The notes under the pieces were generated by a model, which ran no database searches, was not told where the DNA came from, and was given only the letters and a program-made list of their open reading frames with translations. Shown piece by piece: positions 49,585-60,657 of a stretch of DNA of 64,000 nucleotides (its first letter is position 1; each line of letters opens with the position of its first letter). The DNA lies in the NCBI RefSeq assembly GCF_000406105.1, contig NZ_CM001974.1, forward strand, positions 4,531,528-4,595,527, read 5' to 3'. Both the position numbers and the translations under genes were made by a program. Source of the DNA: Dickeya chrysanthemi NCPPB 402. Its GTDB lineage: Bacteria > Pseudomonadota > Gammaproteobacteria > Enterobacterales > Enterobacteriaceae.

Positions 49585-50994
49585 ATGTCAGTAGAACACG
49601 TTTTGACGATGCTGAACGAGCATGAGGTGAAGTTTGTTGATCTTCGCTTCACGGATACCAAAGGCAAAGAGCAGCACGTCACCATTCCAGCCCACCAGGT
49701 TAATGCTGACTTCTTCGAAGACGGTAAAATGTTTGATGGTTCCTCGATTGGCGGCTGGAAAGGCATCAACGAATCCGACATGGTGTTAATGCCGGACGCG
49801 ACTACTGCGGTTATGGATCCGTTCTTCGAAGAACCGACCCTGATCATCCGTTGTGACATTCTGGAACCGGGCACCATGCAGGGCTATGACCGCGACCCGC
49901 GTTCCATCGCCAAACGCGCTGAAGATTTCCTGCGTTCTTCCGGCATCGCCGATACCGTACTGTTCGGGCCGGAGCCGGAATTCTTCCTGTTTGATGACGT
50001 GCGTTTCGGCAGCAGCATCTCCGGTTCCCACGTTGCTATCGACGACATCGAAGGCGCCTGGAACTCCAGCACTAAATACGAAGACGGCAACAAAGGCCAC
50101 CGTCCGGCTGTGAAAGGTGGTTACTTCCCGGTTCCGCCGGTAGACTCTGCGCAGGATCTGCGTTCCGCCATGTGTCTGACCATGGAACAAATGGGCCTGG
50201 TGGTTGAAGCACACCACCACGAAGTAGCGACCGCTGGTCAGAACGAAGTGGCCACCCGCTTCAACACCATGACCAAGAAAGCCGACGAAATCCAGATCTA
50301 CAAATACGTCGTTCACAATGTGGCGCACGCCTTCGGTAAAACCGCGACCTTCATGCCGAAACCGATGTTCGGCGATAACGGTTCCGGTATGCACTGCCAC
50401 ATGTCTCTGGCTAAAGACGGTACCAACCTGTTCTCCGGCGACAAATACGGCGGCCTGTCTGAAACCGCGCTGTACTACATCGGCGGTGTGATCAAACACG
50501 CTAAAGCCATCAACGCCCTGTCCAACCCGACCACCAACTCTTACAAGCGTCTGGTCCCGGGTTACGAAGCGCCGGTTATGCTGGCTTACTCTGCCCGTAA
50601 CCGTTCCGCTTCCATCCGTATTCCGGTGGTCTCCAGCCCGAAAGCACGCCGTATCGAAGTGCGCTTCCCGGACCCGGCCGCTAACCCGTATCTGTGCTTC
50701 GCTGCACTGCTGATGGCTGGCCTGGACGGCATCATCAACAAGATCCACCCGGGCGATGCCATGGACAAGAACCTGTACGATCTGCCGCCGGAAGAAGCGA
50801 AAGAGATCCCGACCGTAGCCGGCTCTCTGGAAGAAGCACTGAACGCCCTGAATGCAGACCGCGAGTTCCTGACCCGCGGTGGCGTATTCACCGACGACGC
50901 GATCGATGCTTACATCGAACTGCGTATCGCTGAAAACGACCGCGTTCGCATGACGCCGCACCCGGTTGAGTTCGAACTGTACTACAGCGTGTAA
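49585..50994 (+). CDS. glnA: Glutamine synthetase type I
   Basis: Makes glutamine from glutamate, ammonia and ATP as a dodecamer. The 469-residue protein (as in E. coli) has [24 protein letters not shown] metal site, [10 protein letters not shown] ammonia/glutamate site, and [10 protein letters not shown] with the Tyr adenylylated by GlnE. Start [15 protein letters not shown] chosen by similarity and GGGAG; an ATG at 49561 is upstream in frame. Controlled by the CRP/sigma54/NtrC region upstream. First gene of glnA-glnL-glnG. Confidence 0.99.
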   Translation: MSVEHVLTMLNEHEVKFVDLRFTDTKGKEQHVTIPAHQVNADFFEDGKMFDGSSIGGWKGINESDMVLMPDATTAVMDPFFEEPTLIIRCDILEPGTMQGYDRDPRSIAKRAEDFLRSSGIADTVLFGPEPEFFLFDDVRFGSSISGSHVAIDDIEGAWNSSTKYEDGNKGHRPAVKGGYFPVPPVDSAQDLRSAMCLTMEQMGLVVEAHHHEVATAGQNEVATRFNTMTKKADEIQIYKYVVHNVAHAFGKTATFMPKPMFGDNGSGMHCHMSLAKDGTNLFSGDKYGGLSETALYYIGGVIKHAKAINALSNPTTNSYKRLVPGYEAPVMLAYSARNRSASIRIPVVSSPKARRIEVRFPDPAANPYLCFAALLMAGLDGIINKIHPGDAMDKNLYDLPPEEAKEIPTVAGSLEEALNALNADREFLTRGGVFTDDAIDAYIELRIAENDRVRMTPHPVEFELYYSV

Positions 50995-51095
50995 TACCCC
51001 ACGCCTGAACGGCAGGATGATGAAAATGATGTTCATACTGCCGTTTGATAGCTGTTTTTTATTTATGTTTATTTTTGTTGCCGTGGAAACTTTTC

Positions 51096-51120
51096 AGCCC
51101 ATCTTCGGATGGGCTTTTTT
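51096..51120 (+). terminator. Terminator after glnA
   Basis: AGCCCATC-TTCG-GATGGGCT followed by six T. Known in E. coli to be leaky, so glnLG are partly read from glnAp2. Confidence 0.9.
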
Positions 51121-51170
51121 CTCCACAATAGATTTTACAGTTGCGACTTAAACTACAATCCAGAATAGTG

Positions 51171-51186
51171 TGCACTAAAATGGTGC
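51171..51186 (+). promoter_or_regulatory. NtrC site at glnL promoter
   Basis: TGCACTAAAATGGTGC, 14 bp before the glnL ATG, is the NtrC repressor site of glnLp as in E. coli. Confidence 0.85.
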
Positions 51187-51199
51187 GGGAGTCTGCGTT

Positions 51200-52249
51200 A
51201 TGGCAACAGGCACGCTGCCCGATGCTGGGCAGATCCTCAATTCTTTAATAAACAGCATCTTATTGCTAGACAAAGATCTGGCTATTCACTATTCCAACCC
51301 GGCGGCGCAGCAACTTCTGGCCCAAAGCTCACGCAAATTGTCTGGAACGCCACTGCCGGAGTTACTCGGTTACTTTTCATTGAACCTCGACCTGATGCGC
51401 GAAAGTCTCGACTCAGGGCAAGGCTTTACCGATAACGAGGTCACCATCGTGGTGGATGGCCGGGCACATATCATGTCGCTGACGGCACAGCGTATTCAGC
51501 ACGACTTTATCCTGCTGGAAATGGCGCCGATGGATAACCAGCGCCGTCTCAGTCAGGAACAGCTACAACATGCCCAGCAACAGGCGGCTCGCGATTTGGT
51601 GCGCGGTCTGGCGCATGAAATCAAGAACCCGCTCGGCGGCCTGCGCGGCGCGGCACAGCTCCTGTCAAAAGCCCTGCCGGACCCGGCGCTGATGGAATAC
51701 ACCAAAGTCATTATCGAACAGGCCGACCGCCTGCGTAATTTGGTAGACCGGTTGCTCGGCCCACAGCAACCCGGCCTGCACGTTACGCAAAGCATTCACC
51801 AGGTTGCCGAACGGGTATTCCAACTGGTGTCGATGGAAAAAGCGGATAACGTGACGCTGGTGCGTGATTACGATCCTAGCCTGCCGGAACTGATGCACGA
51901 CCCGGATCAGATTGAACAAGTGCTGCTCAATATCACCCGCAATGCCATGCAGGCTCTGGGTGAGGAGGGCGGCACCATTACCATCCGCACCCGCACAGCA
52001 TTCCAGCTGACGCTACATGGCGTGCGTTACCGTCTGGTGGCCCGTATCGATATTGAAGACGACGGCCCCGGCGTGCCGGCGCATCTGCAGGATACGTTGT
52101 TCTACCCGATGGTAAGCGGTCGTGAAGGTGGCACCGGGCTGGGCTTATCGATTGCCCGCAACCTTATCGATCAACACTCCGGAAAAATTGAATTTAACAG
52201 TTGGCCAGGTCATACCGAATTCTCGGTGTATCTGCCCATTCGCCAGTGA
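51200..52249 (+). CDS. glnL: Nitrogen sensor kinase/phosphatase NtrB
   Basis: A 349-residue cytoplasmic histidine kinase without membrane segments. N-terminal PAS domain (residues 10-110), phospho-His139 in [16 protein letters not shown] box [13 protein letters not shown]1 EDDGPGVP and G2 [13 protein letters not shown]. Regulated by PII, it phosphorylates NtrC when nitrogen is scarce. glnG follows 8 bp later. Confidence 0.98.
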   Translation: MATGTLPDAGQILNSLINSILLLDKDLAIHYSNPAAQQLLAQSSRKLSGTPLPELLGYFSLNLDLMRESLDSGQGFTDNEVTIVVDGRAHIMSLTAQRIQHDFILLEMAPMDNQRRLSQEQLQHAQQQAARDLVRGLAHEIKNPLGGLRGAAQLLSKALPDPALMEYTKVIIEQADRLRNLVDRLLGPQQPGLHVTQSIHQVAERVFQLVSMEKADNVTLVRDYDPSLPELMHDPDQIEQVLLNITRNAMQALGEEGGTITIRTRTAFQLTLHGVRYRLVARIDIEDDGPGVPAHLQDTLFYPMVSGREGGTGLGLSIARNLIDQHSGKIEFNSWPGHTEFSVYLPIRQ

Positions 52250-52257
52250 GGTTCACG

Positions 52258-53670
52258 ATGCAACGAGGGATAGTCTGGATTGTCGATGACGATAGCTCCA
52301 TCCGTTGGGTGCTTGAACGTGCGCTTACCGGGGCGGGATTAACCTGTGCAACCTTTGATAACGGTACTCAGGCATTAAACGCGCTGACCACTCAAACGCC
52401 GGATGTCCTGCTGTCGGATATCCGTATGCCCGGTATGGACGGGCTGGCATTACTGCAACAGATCAAACAGCGCCACCCGATGCTGCCGGTGATCATCATG
52501 ACCGCCCATTCCGATTTGGATGCAGCAGTCAGCGCTTACCAGCAAGGGGCTTTCGATTATCTGCCCAAACCGTTCGATATCGACGAAGCGGTAGCGCTGG
52601 TTGAACGCGCCATCAGCCATTACATGGAACAGCAGCAGCCGGTTCGCAGCCAGCCGATAAGCGGGCCGACTACCGACATCATCGGTGAAGCGCCGGCTAT
52701 GCAGGATGTGTTCCGGATTATCGGCCGCCTTTCCCGCTCATCGATCAGTGTATTGATCAACGGCGAATCCGGCACCGGTAAAGAACTGGTCGCCCATGCG
52801 CTGCACCGCCACAGCCCACGTGCTAAAGCGCCTTTTATCGCACTGAATATGGCGGCTATCCCCAAGGATCTGATCGAATCAGAACTGTTCGGCCATGAAA
52901 AAGGCGCCTTTACCGGCGCCAATCAAATTCGGCAGGGGCGTTTTGAGCAGGCTGACGGCGGGACGCTGTTTCTTGATGAAATCGGCGATATGCCGCTCGA
53001 TGTGCAAACCCGCCTGCTGCGCGTACTGGCCGACGGCCAGTTTTATCGTGTCGGCGGCTATGCGGCCGTGAAGGTGGATGTGCGCATTATCGCCGCCACA
53101 CATCAGAACCTGGAATTACGGGTTCAGGAAGGTAAATTCCGCGAAGACTTGTTCCATCGTCTGAACGTGATTCGTGTTCATTTGCCGCCATTACGCGAAC
53201 GTCGGGAAGATATTCCACGTCTGGCTCGTTATTTTCTGCAGGCGACCGCCAAAGAGCTGGGTGTGGAGCCGAAAAACCTACACCCGGAAACCGAGGCAGC
53301 ACTCACCCGCTTACCCTGGCCGGGCAACGTGCGCCAGCTTGAAAACACCTGCCGATGGCTGACGGTGATGGCGGCGGGACAGGAAGTGCTGATTCAGGAT
53401 CTGCCGCCGGAGCTGTTTGAAACCACGGCGCCAGACGCTACTGTGCACGTCATGCCCGACAGTTGGGCTACGCTGCTGGCGCAATGGGCTGACCGCGCGC
53501 TGCGTTCCGGTCATCAAAACCTGTTGGCGGAAGCACAACCGGAAATGGAACGTACATTGCTGACAACCGCATTACGTCATACACAAGGGCACAAACAGGA
53601 AGCAGCAAGACTACTCGGCTGGGGACGAAATACCCTGACGCGTAAACTCAAGGAACTGGGCATGGAATAA
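52258..53670 (+). CDS. glnG: Nitrogen regulator NtrC
   Basis: A 470-residue sigma54 activator. Receiver domain with Asp54 ([12 protein letters not shown]), AAA+ domain with Walker A GESGTGKE, the sigma54-contacting GAFTGA loop, Walker [10 protein letters not shown], and a C-terminal Fis-type helix-turn-helix ([19 protein letters not shown]). Start [14 protein letters not shown] at 52258; the frame open from 52201 overlaps glnL. It acts on the sites upstream of glnA and glnL. Confidence 0.98.
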   Translation: MQRGIVWIVDDDSSIRWVLERALTGAGLTCATFDNGTQALNALTTQTPDVLLSDIRMPGMDGLALLQQIKQRHPMLPVIIMTAHSDLDAAVSAYQQGAFDYLPKPFDIDEAVALVERAISHYMEQQQPVRSQPISGPTTDIIGEAPAMQDVFRIIGRLSRSSISVLINGESGTGKELVAHALHRHSPRAKAPFIALNMAAIPKDLIESELFGHEKGAFTGANQIRQGRFEQADGGTLFLDEIGDMPLDVQTRLLRVLADGQFYRVGGYAAVKVDVRIIAATHQNLELRVQEGKFREDLFHRLNVIRVHLPPLRERREDIPRLARYFLQATAKELGVEPKNLHPETEAALTRLPWPGNVRQLENTCRWLTVMAAGQEVLIQDLPPELFETTAPDATVHVMPDSWATLLAQWADRALRSGHQNLLAEAQPEMERTLLTTALRHTQGHKQEAARLLGWGRNTLTRKLKELGME

Positions 53671-53688
53671 CGCTCGTCGGGCGTTTTT
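53669..53688 (+). terminator. Terminator after glnG
   Basis: AACGCTCGTCGGGCGTT followed by TTTT; the stem starts inside the stop codon. Confidence 0.7.
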
Positions 53689-53714
53689 TCATTACCAGCC
53701 ACTCCCTAATAATG

Positions 53715-53750
53715 GCGAATTTAGCCTGCAATATAGCTGGAAAAATTCGC
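53715..53750. other. Inverted repeat downstream of glnG
   Basis: GCGAATTT pairs with AAATTCGC across 20 bp that contain a further AGC/GCT pair. It lies in the 270-bp gap between glnG and yshB; purpose unknown. Confidence 0.35.
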
Positions 53751-53940
53751 CGCTTCCCCCTAAAAACTCGCGTTGGTTTGCGCGTTGAGCTCCGCTTGCT
53801 ACAACCTAAAAAGGAGACGACAGCGGATAGTTCACGCCATAAAATCATGCCGCCTCGATTTGCCATATAACGAATATATTTTGTACTTTACTTGCGCCGT
53901 GCCAGCAGTATGATCACGTCGCTGACTGGAGAGGGTAACC

Positions 53941-54063
53941 ATGCTGGAATCCATTTTTTCTGCCGTGACGCACGGCGCTGAAATCAGCAGTGCGATGGGT
54001 CATTCATCGCAAACTGCGATTGCAGCCGTGTTATGTGCGGCGCTGATCAATTTCTTCAGCTAA
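53941..54063 (+). CDS. yshB: Small membrane protein YshB
   Basis: A 40-residue protein MLESIFSAVTHGAEIS..., ending TAIAAVLCAALINFFS. The first four residues and the hydrophobic end match E. coli YshB (36 residues), which lies at the same place between glnG and hemN. GGAGAGGG lies 5-12 bp before the ATG. One membrane helix is likely. YshB has been reported to influence intracellular behaviour of Salmonella; the molecular role is unknown. Confidence 0.88.
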   Translation: MLESIFSAVTHGAEISSAMGHSSQTAIAAVLCAALINFFS

Positions 54064-54075
54064 ATCACGCTGACA

Positions 54076-54153
54076 TATACCCGAAAGATTCGAGTTGCAG
54101 GACAACATGTTCGTGTTGAACAACGTACTGCGGCTGGAAGTATGAAGGGGATA
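54076..54153 (+). repeat. Degenerate short ERIC-derived repeat
   Basis: TATACCCGAAAGATTCGAGTTGCAGGACAAC at the left and GGCTGGAAGTATGAAGGGGATA at the right are altered ERIC ends; the middle is deleted. It lies directly after yshB. Confidence 0.7.
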
Positions 54154-54159
54154 AATAAG

Positions 54160-54190
54160 AAAAGAGCCGGTCGTTATGACCGGCTCTTTT
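54160..54190 (+). terminator. Bidirectional terminator between yshB and hemN
   Basis: AAAAGAGCCGGTC-N5-GACCGGCTCTTTT, perfect 13-bp stem with T/A runs on both sides, between convergent genes. Confidence 0.9.
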
Positions 54191-54266
54191 CTTTTGCCAT
54201 GCCTATTTATCTTACCGACATAACGCCAGACACATGGCAGGCAATGCGTTTCGATTTCGTGCGAGA

Positions 54267-55640
54267 TTAAATCACCCGGGAAAACTGACGCTCACGCATT
54301 TTGCTGCGCAAATAGATGTCAAAGCACATGCAAATATTGCGGATCAGCAGCCGCCCTTTCGGCGTCACCTGAATACGATCGGCCAGAATATCAACCAACC
54401 CATCTTGTGCCATTGGCGCCAGCAGCGCCAAATCCTCGCGAAAATAGTCACCGAACGACAGGCCATATGCCTGTTCAATCTCAGCAAACTCCAGTTGGAA
54501 ATGGCAAATTAACGCCTTGACCACATCACGACGGATGCAATCATCACGAGTCAGGGATAAACCGCGCCATAACGCGTGACCGCGCTGTTCAACGTCAGCG
54601 TAGTACTGCTTCAATTCTTTCTGATTCTGGGCATAACTGTCGCCAATCATACTGATGGCGGAAACCCCCAGCCCCAGTAAATCGGTGTCGCCTTGGGTGG
54701 TATACCCCTGGAAATTGCGATGCAGTTTTCCTTCACGTTGCGCTACCGCCAGTTCGTCGTCCGGCCGGGCGAAATGATCCATACCAATGAACTGGTAACC
54801 CGCGGCGGTCAGGCTTTGAATGGTTTGCTGCAAAATCGCCAACTTTTGTTCCGCATCCGGCAGATCAGCGTCTTTAATCTTGCGCTGCGCAGCAAACAGG
54901 TTGGGCAAATGAGCATAATTGAATACGCTCAGGCGATCCGGACGCAGCTCCGCCACCCGCTGCAAGGTAAAGGCAAATCTGTCAGGCGTCTGCTTTGGCA
55001 AACCGTAGATCAAATCAATGTTGGTGGAGGCGAACCCCAGCGCTTTGGCCCGCTCGATCAGCGCAAAAATAAAGGCTTCGTCTTGCTCGCGATTAACCAG
55101 CCGCTGCACCTCTTTATTGAAGTCCTGCACCCCCATGCTAAGGCGATTGAACCCTTCGGCGCGCAAATGATCGAGCACATCCAATTCAATTTCCCGCGGG
55201 TCCACTTCCAGCGACATTTCCGCGTGTTCAGAAAAATGGAAATGCCGGCGAAGCAGCGCCATCAGGCGGCTAATCTGCGCTTTATTCAGGAAGGTTGGCG
55301 TTCCACCGCCCCAGTGCATTTGCGTAATAGTGCGGTTGGCAAACAACGGTGCGCGTTGATGTATTTCCAGCGCCAGCCGATCAAGGTATTCATCCGCTTT
55401 ATGTAATTGCCGGGTCACCAGCTTATTACAGCCGCAGAAGTAACACAGGCGGTGGCAAAACGGGATATGCAAATACAGCGACAGCGGGCGGTGAGGATAA
55501 CGGGCCACCGCCTGGACAAACGCTGCGTCATCATAACTGTCGCTGAATTCCAGTGCGGTAGGATAGGACGTATAGCGAGGCCCCGAATAGTTGTATTTCT
55601 GGATCAGGGCTAAATCCCAGTCAATAGCCTGTTCGGACAT
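54267..55640 (-). CDS. hemN: Oxygen-independent coproporphyrinogen III oxidase
   Basis: A 457-residue radical-SAM enzyme that converts coproporphyrinogen III to protoporphyrinogen IX without oxygen. The cluster motif CxxxCxxC is in HIPFCHRLCYFCGC (Cys62, 66, 69). YTSYPTALEF at the N-terminus and GLSVSAISMIGDSYAQN are family regions. The start MSEQAIDWDL at 55640 has GGAG 6 bp upstream; the frame open to 55769 crosses another small ORF. Length equals E. coli HemN. Confidence 0.97.
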   Translation of the reverse strand: MSEQAIDWDLALIQKYNYSGPRYTSYPTALEFSDSYDDAAFVQAVARYPHRPLSLYLHIPFCHRLCYFCGCNKLVTRQLHKADEYLDRLALEIHQRAPLFANRTITQMHWGGGTPTFLNKAQISRLMALLRRHFHFSEHAEMSLEVDPREIELDVLDHLRAEGFNRLSMGVQDFNKEVQRLVNREQDEAFIFALIERAKALGFASTNIDLIYGLPKQTPDRFAFTLQRVAELRPDRLSVFNYAHLPNLFAAQRKIKDADLPDAEQKLAILQQTIQSLTAAGYQFIGMDHFARPDDELAVAQREGKLHRNFQGYTTQGDTDLLGLGVSAISMIGDSYAQNQKELKQYYADVEQRGHALWRGLSLTRDDCIRRDVVKALICHFQLEFAEIEQAYGLSFGDYFREDLALLAPMAQDGLVDILADRIQVTPKGRLLIRNICMCFDIYLRSKMRERQFSRVI

Positions 55641-55644
55641 ATGC

Positions 55645-55821
55645 TCACTCCTTCCTGTAACCGGTCCTCGCCGTACGACGTCGCGGCAATCGATGCTGCC
55701 CAGCCAGTACGGCACGCTGTAGCCTGCCTTTCCGTTTCGACAGGCGCCACAGTTTAACCAACAGACCAACCAAAAAACACAGAACGAATAAGGTTATGAG
55801 CAGAAACAGCGCTTTTAGCAT
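55645..55821 (-). CDS. Small putative membrane protein between yihI and hemN
   Basis: A 58-residue [24 protein letters not shown]... then a strongly basic tail rich in Arg and Lys. Its ATG overlaps the yihI TAA (TAATG) and its stop lies 5 bp before hemN, with the hemN ribosome site inside its last codons. This tight packing suggests it is translated. One N-terminal membrane helix, N-in/C-in topology by the positive-inside rule for the tail. It may be a shortened DUF2489-type protein; I do not recognise it securely. Confidence 0.5.
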   Translation of the reverse strand: MLKALFLLITLFVLCFLVGLLVKLWRLSKRKGRLQRAVLAGQHRLPRRRTARTGYRKE

Positions 55822-56354
55822 TAATAACCGTCTTTAGGATTATTGCGACGCAGCAGTTGCAGCATATCTTCTTCTTGCTCGTCATCTTCTTCGTCATCAT
55901 CCAGGCTGATGCCCAGTTGCTCCATCAGAATATCGATGCGATCCAGCGTCTCATCCAGCCAGGACTGGTCTTTAGCCGGCAGCGTTTCACCTTTCTCCAG
56001 CCTGTCCAGCAGTTCATCAAGACGCGGATCATTTTCCAGCATCTCCAGTTCTTCCTGCGGTGACAGACGAGCGGGTTTCTCTTTCGGCGTTAGCGGTGAT
56101 TTCACCGGTGTAACGGTGCCTTCAGGCAGTAACGACACAGGTTTTTTACTGCCAATACGCGGGTCTGCCGCCTTGCCGGAAGCCGCATTTTGCTGATGGC
56201 CGCCGGATGGTTGGGCACGGCTTCCCGCAGCGTGGCCACGGTGTTTTTTCTGGCGTTTGCGGTCGCGAGCTTCAAGATCCAACTGCTCACGGCTTTTTCT
56301 TTTGGTTTTCGGTGCAGGAGCTTTGCGTCCCGCCTCTTTTGATGGTTGTTTCAT
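55821..56354 (-). CDS. yihI: Der GTPase-activating protein YihI
   Basis: A 177-residue hydrophilic protein. Basic N-terminus ([23 protein letters not shown]) and very acidic C-terminus ([19 protein letters not shown]) around [20 protein letters not shown], as in E. coli YihI, which stimulates the GTPase Der and so tunes 50S assembly. Start [13 protein letters not shown] fits the family; the frame to 56420 is unsupported. Divergent from engB, another ribosome-assembly GTPase. Confidence 0.95.
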   Translation of the reverse strand: MKQPSKEAGRKAPAPKTKRKSREQLDLEARDRKRQKKHRGHAAGSRAQPSGGHQQNAASGKAADPRIGSKKPVSLLPEGTVTPVKSPLTPKEKPARLSPQEELEMLENDPRLDELLDRLEKGETLPAKDQSWLDETLDRIDILMEQLGISLDDDEEDDEQEEDMLQLLRRNNPKDGY

Positions 56355-56577
56355 AGCGTCAATCTCGGGTTCGGATGAGCAAAAATAGGGAGAATTGCGG
56401 CGGAATCTAGCAGAAAGCATACCAATAAAAAAGTGATCCAGGAGTTCTATACGGGTTTTATTTTTTCAGTTTGTTACGACGCGCCTTACCCGCTCAAAAC
56501 AGATAAACGCCGCCTTTCTCATCAGTTACAGGTATAATCAGCTGTATAAAATCGTGATCCAGACAGAGACGCACATT

Positions 56578-57222
56578 GTGACCCAGCAATACAACTATCA
56601 TATGACTCATTTCGTCACCAGCGCGCCGGATATCCGTCATCTTCCTGCCGACAGCGGTATCGAAGTCGCTTTTGCCGGCCGTTCCAATGCAGGTAAATCC
56701 AGCGCACTCAACACGCTGACCAACCAGAAAAGCCTGGCCCGTATTAGTAAAACGCCGGGTCGAACCCAACTGATCAACCTGTTCGAAGTAACCGATGGCG
56801 TACGTCTGGTTGATTTGCCCGGCTATGGCTATGCCGAAGTGCCGGAAGAGATGAAACGCAAATGGCAGCGAGCGCTTGGTGAATACCTGCAAAAGCGTAA
56901 CTGTCTGAAAGGGTTGGTTGTATTAATGGATATTCGTCATCCGCTCAAAGATTTGGACCAGCAGATGCTAGAGTGGGCTGTTGATGTCGGGCTGCCTGTA
57001 CTGGTACTACTGACCAAAGCGGATAAGCTAGCTCAGGGCGCCCGTAAATCCCAGCTAAACATGGTGCGGGAAGCAGTCTCGCCATTCATGGGGGATATTC
57101 AGGTTGAAACGTTTTCTTCGCTGAAAAAAACCGGTGTAGATAAATTACGTCAGAAATTAGATAACTGGTTCAGTACATTACCGCCAGCAGATGAGCAATC
57201 GCTCTCCGAATCAGAGCAGTAA
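56578..57222 (+). CDS. engB: Ribosome biogenesis GTP-binding protein EngB (YsxC)
   Basis: A 214-residue essential TrmE-Era-type GTPase. G1 [13 protein letters not shown]2 GRTQLIN, G3 [12 protein letters not shown]4 LTKADK. The GTG at 56578 ([13 protein letters not shown]) aligns with the E. coli start; another GTG at 56554 would add eight residues. Adjacent to spf and polA as in E. coli. Confidence 0.95.
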   Translation: MTQQYNYHMTHFVTSAPDIRHLPADSGIEVAFAGRSNAGKSSALNTLTNQKSLARISKTPGRTQLINLFEVTDGVRLVDLPGYGYAEVPEEMKRKWQRALGEYLQKRNCLKGLVVLMDIRHPLKDLDQQMLEWAVDVGLPVLVLLTKADKLAQGARKSQLNMVREAVSPFMGDIQVETFSSLKKTGVDKLRQKLDNWFSTLPPADEQSLSESEQ

Positions 57223-57695
57223 CCTTCCCAACAGTTTCATCGGCCTCTTTCTGGAACACCATTGTTAACCAAACAACTACCGGCAAATTTTTTTGTCGGT
57301 AGCATAAGATTTCGTTATCCAGAAAAATTTTATCCGAACAATAAAAAACGCCCCGATCAGAAACCTGACCGGGGCGGCTAACATTCAGCCAAATCCGATT
57401 ACGTGAAGTAAAAGGTCTGAAAGATAGAACATCTTACCTCTGTACCCTACGCGTTTAACTCTACCCCATTTCTTTTCTGGAAAAAAGTATTTTTTGTTGT
57501 TTAATTTCATAAAAACCGACGGCAAATTAAACAAACTCAAACCAGGTCACACAATCATGTAGCTTAATTACAGAATTACGTATGATTTAGCTGAAAAAAC
57601 CAACATAAAAAAGAAAGGCGATATTTCTGATGGCATTCAAAGCAAAAACCCATACAACTACCGAATTAGTTTGACTGACTTTTTCACCCAATAAC
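57223..57695. other. engB-polA intergenic region with Spot 42 gene
   Basis: 473 bp. The Spot 42 RNA gene occupies 57342-57450; the rest (57451-57695) is AT-rich and holds its promoter and the polA 3' side. No further gene is seen. Confidence 0.8.
57342..57450 (-). ncRNA. spf: Spot 42 small RNA
   Basis: The minus strand begins GTAGGGTACAGAGGTAAGAT and continues TTCTATCTTTCAGACC..CGTAATCGGATTTGGC, then a GC-rich terminator stem (CGCCCCGGTCAG / CTGATCGGGGCG) with TTTTTTA. About 109 nt, as in E. coli, and at the same place beside polA. It is an Hfq-dependent base-pairing RNA in catabolite repression; the single-stranded pairing regions are unchanged by eye. The terminator loop differs from E. 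coli. Confidence 0.96.
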
Positions 57696-60533
57696 TTAAT
57701 GAGCTTGATCCCAATTACTACCGGTGCCGATATCCACCTGTAACGGTACGTCTAACTGCATACAACCTTCCATTAAGTTACGAATCTTCGCGCTGGCTTC
57801 ATCAAGTACGGAATGATGCACTTCAAACACCAGTTCATCGTGCACCTGCATCAACATCGTCACTAATGGTTTTTCCTTTTGCAACCAACCATCAATGGCA
57901 ATCATCGCCTTTTTGATGATGTCCGCTGCGGTGCCCTGCATCGGCGCGTTGATGGCGGCGCGCTCTGCTGCCTTACGGCTCATGGCATTACGGGAGTGAA
58001 TATCCGGCAGATAAAGACGTCGGCCGTCCAGCGTAGAGACATATCCTTGCTCCGCCGCCTGCTGACGAGTACGCTCCATATACTCCTGTACGCCAGGATA
58101 ACGCTCAAAATAGAGATTCATGTATTTCTGCGCTTCGTTACGCGGAATAGCCAACTGGCGGGACAAGCCAAATGCACTCATGCCGTAAATCAAACCGAAG
58201 TTGATGGCTTTAGCGCTGCGGCGCTGTTCAGTGGTCACCCTGTCGAGCGGCAAACCGAATACTTCAGCGGCCGTAGCACGGTGAATATCCAGACCATTGG
58301 AAAACGCCCTCAGCAATCCGGCGTCCCGTGAAAGATGCGCCATGATGCGTAATTCGATTTGTGAGTAGTCAGCCGCCAGAATATGGTATCCCTCTGGAGC
58401 AATGAACGCCTGACGGATACGTCTCCCTTGTTCATTGCGTACTGGAATATTCTGCAAATTAGGATCGCTGGAGGAAAGGCGCCCCGTTGCCGTTACCGCC
58501 TGATGGTACGAGGTGTGAACCCGTTTAGTCAGCGGATTAATCATCTGCGGCAACTTATCCGTGTAAGTGGATTTCAGTTTCGCCAATTCACGATGTTCTA
58601 AAATCAACTTCGGTAGCGGATGATCCAGCGCCAGCTCAGCCAGCACTTCTTCGTTAGTAGAAGGCGCTCCTTTCGGCGTTTTCTTGATGACCGGTAACTG
58701 CAGTTTTTCGTACAGAATGGTCCCTAACTGTTTAGGAGAAGACAGATTGAAGGCTTCGCCCGCTAACTCATGCGCCTGAACTTCCAGCTCAGCAAGACGT
58801 TGCGTCAGCTCCTGTGAATGCTCGCCCAAAATTGCGGTATCAATCAGTACGCCCGTGCGCTCCATGCGTGACAATACAGGCACCAGCGGCATATCGATAT
58901 TCTGAAATACCTTGCGTAGTTCCTGCTGTGGCTCCAGTTTCGCCCATAACGTTTCATGCAAACGCAGCGTCACATCAGCATCTTCAGCTGCATAGACAGA
59001 TGCCTGCGCCAGCGGAACCTGATCGAACGTCAGCTGTTTTTTGCCTTTACCAGCAATCTCTTCAAACGTGATGGTCTTATGCTGCAAATAGCGCTCTGAC
59101 AGGCTGTCCATGTCATGCCGGCCAGCCACACTATCAATCACATAGGACTCCAGCATGGTATCAAATGCAATGCCGCGTAGATCGATGCCGTAGCGGGCCA
59201 TCACGCCTTTATCAAATTTCAGGTTTTGCCCGATCTTGCGAATGCTGTCATCTTCCAGCAACGGTTTCAGCAGCGCCAGCACCCGATCACGCTCCAACTG
59301 CGTGGACATTCTCGTCGCAGGCGATACCGTGCTGCTGTAAATGTTACTGGAATACACTCTCGACGTAATATGACCTAATGGCAGATAAGCCGCTTCGCCC
59401 GGTTTAATCGCCAACGACACCCCCACCAGATTGGCGGTAAGGGTATCAAGACCATCGGTTTCAGTATCGAACGAGAACAGAGCGGCAGTTTTTATCCGTT
59501 CAAGCCAATCCAACAGCACTTTCTCATCAAGAATGGTGGCATAACCATCCTGAGACAGCACACTGGCCGCTTCTTTTGGCTCATCCTCCACTGCCGCCTT
59601 GACGAATGGCATGGCAGGCGGGTTCTTTTTATTGCCGCCTTGCAACCACTGCCCGGCTTCCACATCCGCCAGCCAGCGCTTGAACTCATAACGGGTGAAC
59701 AGTTCGCGCAGTTCCGCCACATCCGGCTCATTCACCGTCAGCTGTTCACAACCCTGCTCCAATTCAACATCCGTTTTGATCGTAGCCAGCTTATAGGAAA
59801 GATAAGCCACCTCTTTATTCTGTTCCAGCTTGGCTGCCATGGTTTTGGCGCCACGAAAGGTCAGGCCCGCAATCCTATCCAGATCGGCATACAGGGCATC
59901 CAGCCCCCCCAGCCCCTGCAGTAACGCCTGCGCGGTTTTTTCACCCACGCCCGGCACACCGGGAATGTTGTCGGAGGAATCCCCCATCAGAGCCAGAAAA
60001 TCAATGATCAGCGATGGTGGAATACCGTATTTGGCGCATACCTCATCCGGCCCCAGAATGGTGTTGTTCATGGTGTTGATCAGAGTGATGTTTGGCGTCA
60101 CCAGTTGTGCCATGTCCTTATCGCCGGTGCTAATCAGAACCGGTTTACCCACACGCTCTGCCTGCTGCGCCAAGGTTCCAATCACATCATCCGCCTCTAC
60201 GCCGGAAATGGAGAGCAACGGCAATCCCATCGCTTTTACCATACGGTGCAATGGTTCAATCTGAGCGCGCAGATCATCCGGCATCGGCGGCCGGTGAGAT
60301 TTGTAATGCTCAAACAAATCATCACGAAACGTTTTACCCTTCGCATCAAACACCACAGCGACATGGCTGGGATGATATTGCTGCAATAAACTTCGCAGCA
60401 TATTGAGCACGCCATACATCGCTCCGGTCGGCTCACCGGCGCCGTTGGTCAGCGGAGGAAAAGCATGATAGGCGCGGTAAAGATACGATGAACCGTCAAC
60501 CAAAATGAGGGGGTTTTCTGCTATTTGAACCAT
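57696..60533 (-). CDS. polA: DNA polymerase I
   Basis: A 945-residue repair and Okazaki-fragment polymerase. 5'-3' exonuclease domain ([34 protein letters not shown]), 3'-5' exonuclease domain ([20 protein letters not shown]) and polymerase domain (DYSQIELR motif [16 protein letters not shown] helix, [10 protein letters not shown] motif C). It is about 17 residues longer than E. coli Pol I (928). The surplus lies at residues 389-412 ([17 protein letters not shown]..), in the exonuclease domain after [25 protein letters not shown] start fits. Confidence 0.98.
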   Translation of the reverse strand: MVQIAENPLILVDGSSYLYRAYHAFPPLTNGAGEPTGAMYGVLNMLRSLLQQYHPSHVAVVFDAKGKTFRDDLFEHYKSHRPPMPDDLRAQIEPLHRMVKAMGLPLLSISGVEADDVIGTLAQQAERVGKPVLISTGDKDMAQLVTPNITLINTMNNTILGPDEVCAKYGIPPSLIIDFLALMGDSSDNIPGVPGVGEKTAQALLQGLGGLDALYADLDRIAGLTFRGAKTMAAKLEQNKEVAYLSYKLATIKTDVELEQGCEQLTVNEPDVAELRELFTRYEFKRWLADVEAGQWLQGGNKKNPPAMPFVKAAVEDEPKEAASVLSQDGYATILDEKVLLDWLERIKTAALFSFDTETDGLDTLTANLVGVSLAIKPGEAAYLPLGHITSRVYSSNIYSSTVSPATRMSTQLERDRVLALLKPLLEDDSIRKIGQNLKFDKGVMARYGIDLRGIAFDTMLESYVIDSVAGRHDMDSLSERYLQHKTITFEEIAGKGKKQLTFDQVPLAQASVYAAEDADVTLRLHETLWAKLEPQQELRKVFQNIDMPLVPVLSRMERTGVLIDTAILGEHSQELTQRLAELEVQAHELAGEAFNLSSPKQLGTILYEKLQLPVIKKTPKGAPSTNEEVLAELALDHPLPKLILEHRELAKLKSTYTDKLPQMINPLTKRVHTSYHQAVTATGRLSSSDPNLQNIPVRNEQGRRIRQAFIAPEGYHILAADYSQIELRIMAHLSRDAGLLRAFSNGLDIHRATAAEVFGLPLDRVTTEQRRSAKAINFGLIYGMSAFGLSRQLAIPRNEAQKYMNLYFERYPGVQEYMERTRQQAAEQGYVSTLDGRRLYLPDIHSRNAMSRKAAERAAINAPMQGTAADIIKKAMIAIDGWLQKEKPLVTMLMQVHDELVFEVHHSVLDEASAKIRNLMEGCMQLDVPLQVDIGTGSNWDQAH

Positions 60534-60648
60534 GATATTTCGCGATCGTTGTTTTCTGCCATGGAGTAAAGGATGCCATAGCTGGCAGTCGGAGACGAAT
60601 ATTAACGTTCAAGCATTATGTTTTTTGCACAACCTCTCGCAAAAATAC

Positions 60649-60657
60649 TGTGGATAA
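60649..60657 (+). promoter_or_regulatory. Perfect DnaA box upstream of polA
   Basis: TGTGGATAA is the exact complement of TTATCCACA. It lies 116 bp before the polA start. A second box with one mismatch, TGTGGATAG, is at 60791-60799. Confidence 0.6.

Noticed and set aside
49786..51036. 416-codon open frame on the minus strand
   Set aside because: Antisense to glnA, an effect of its biased codon use.
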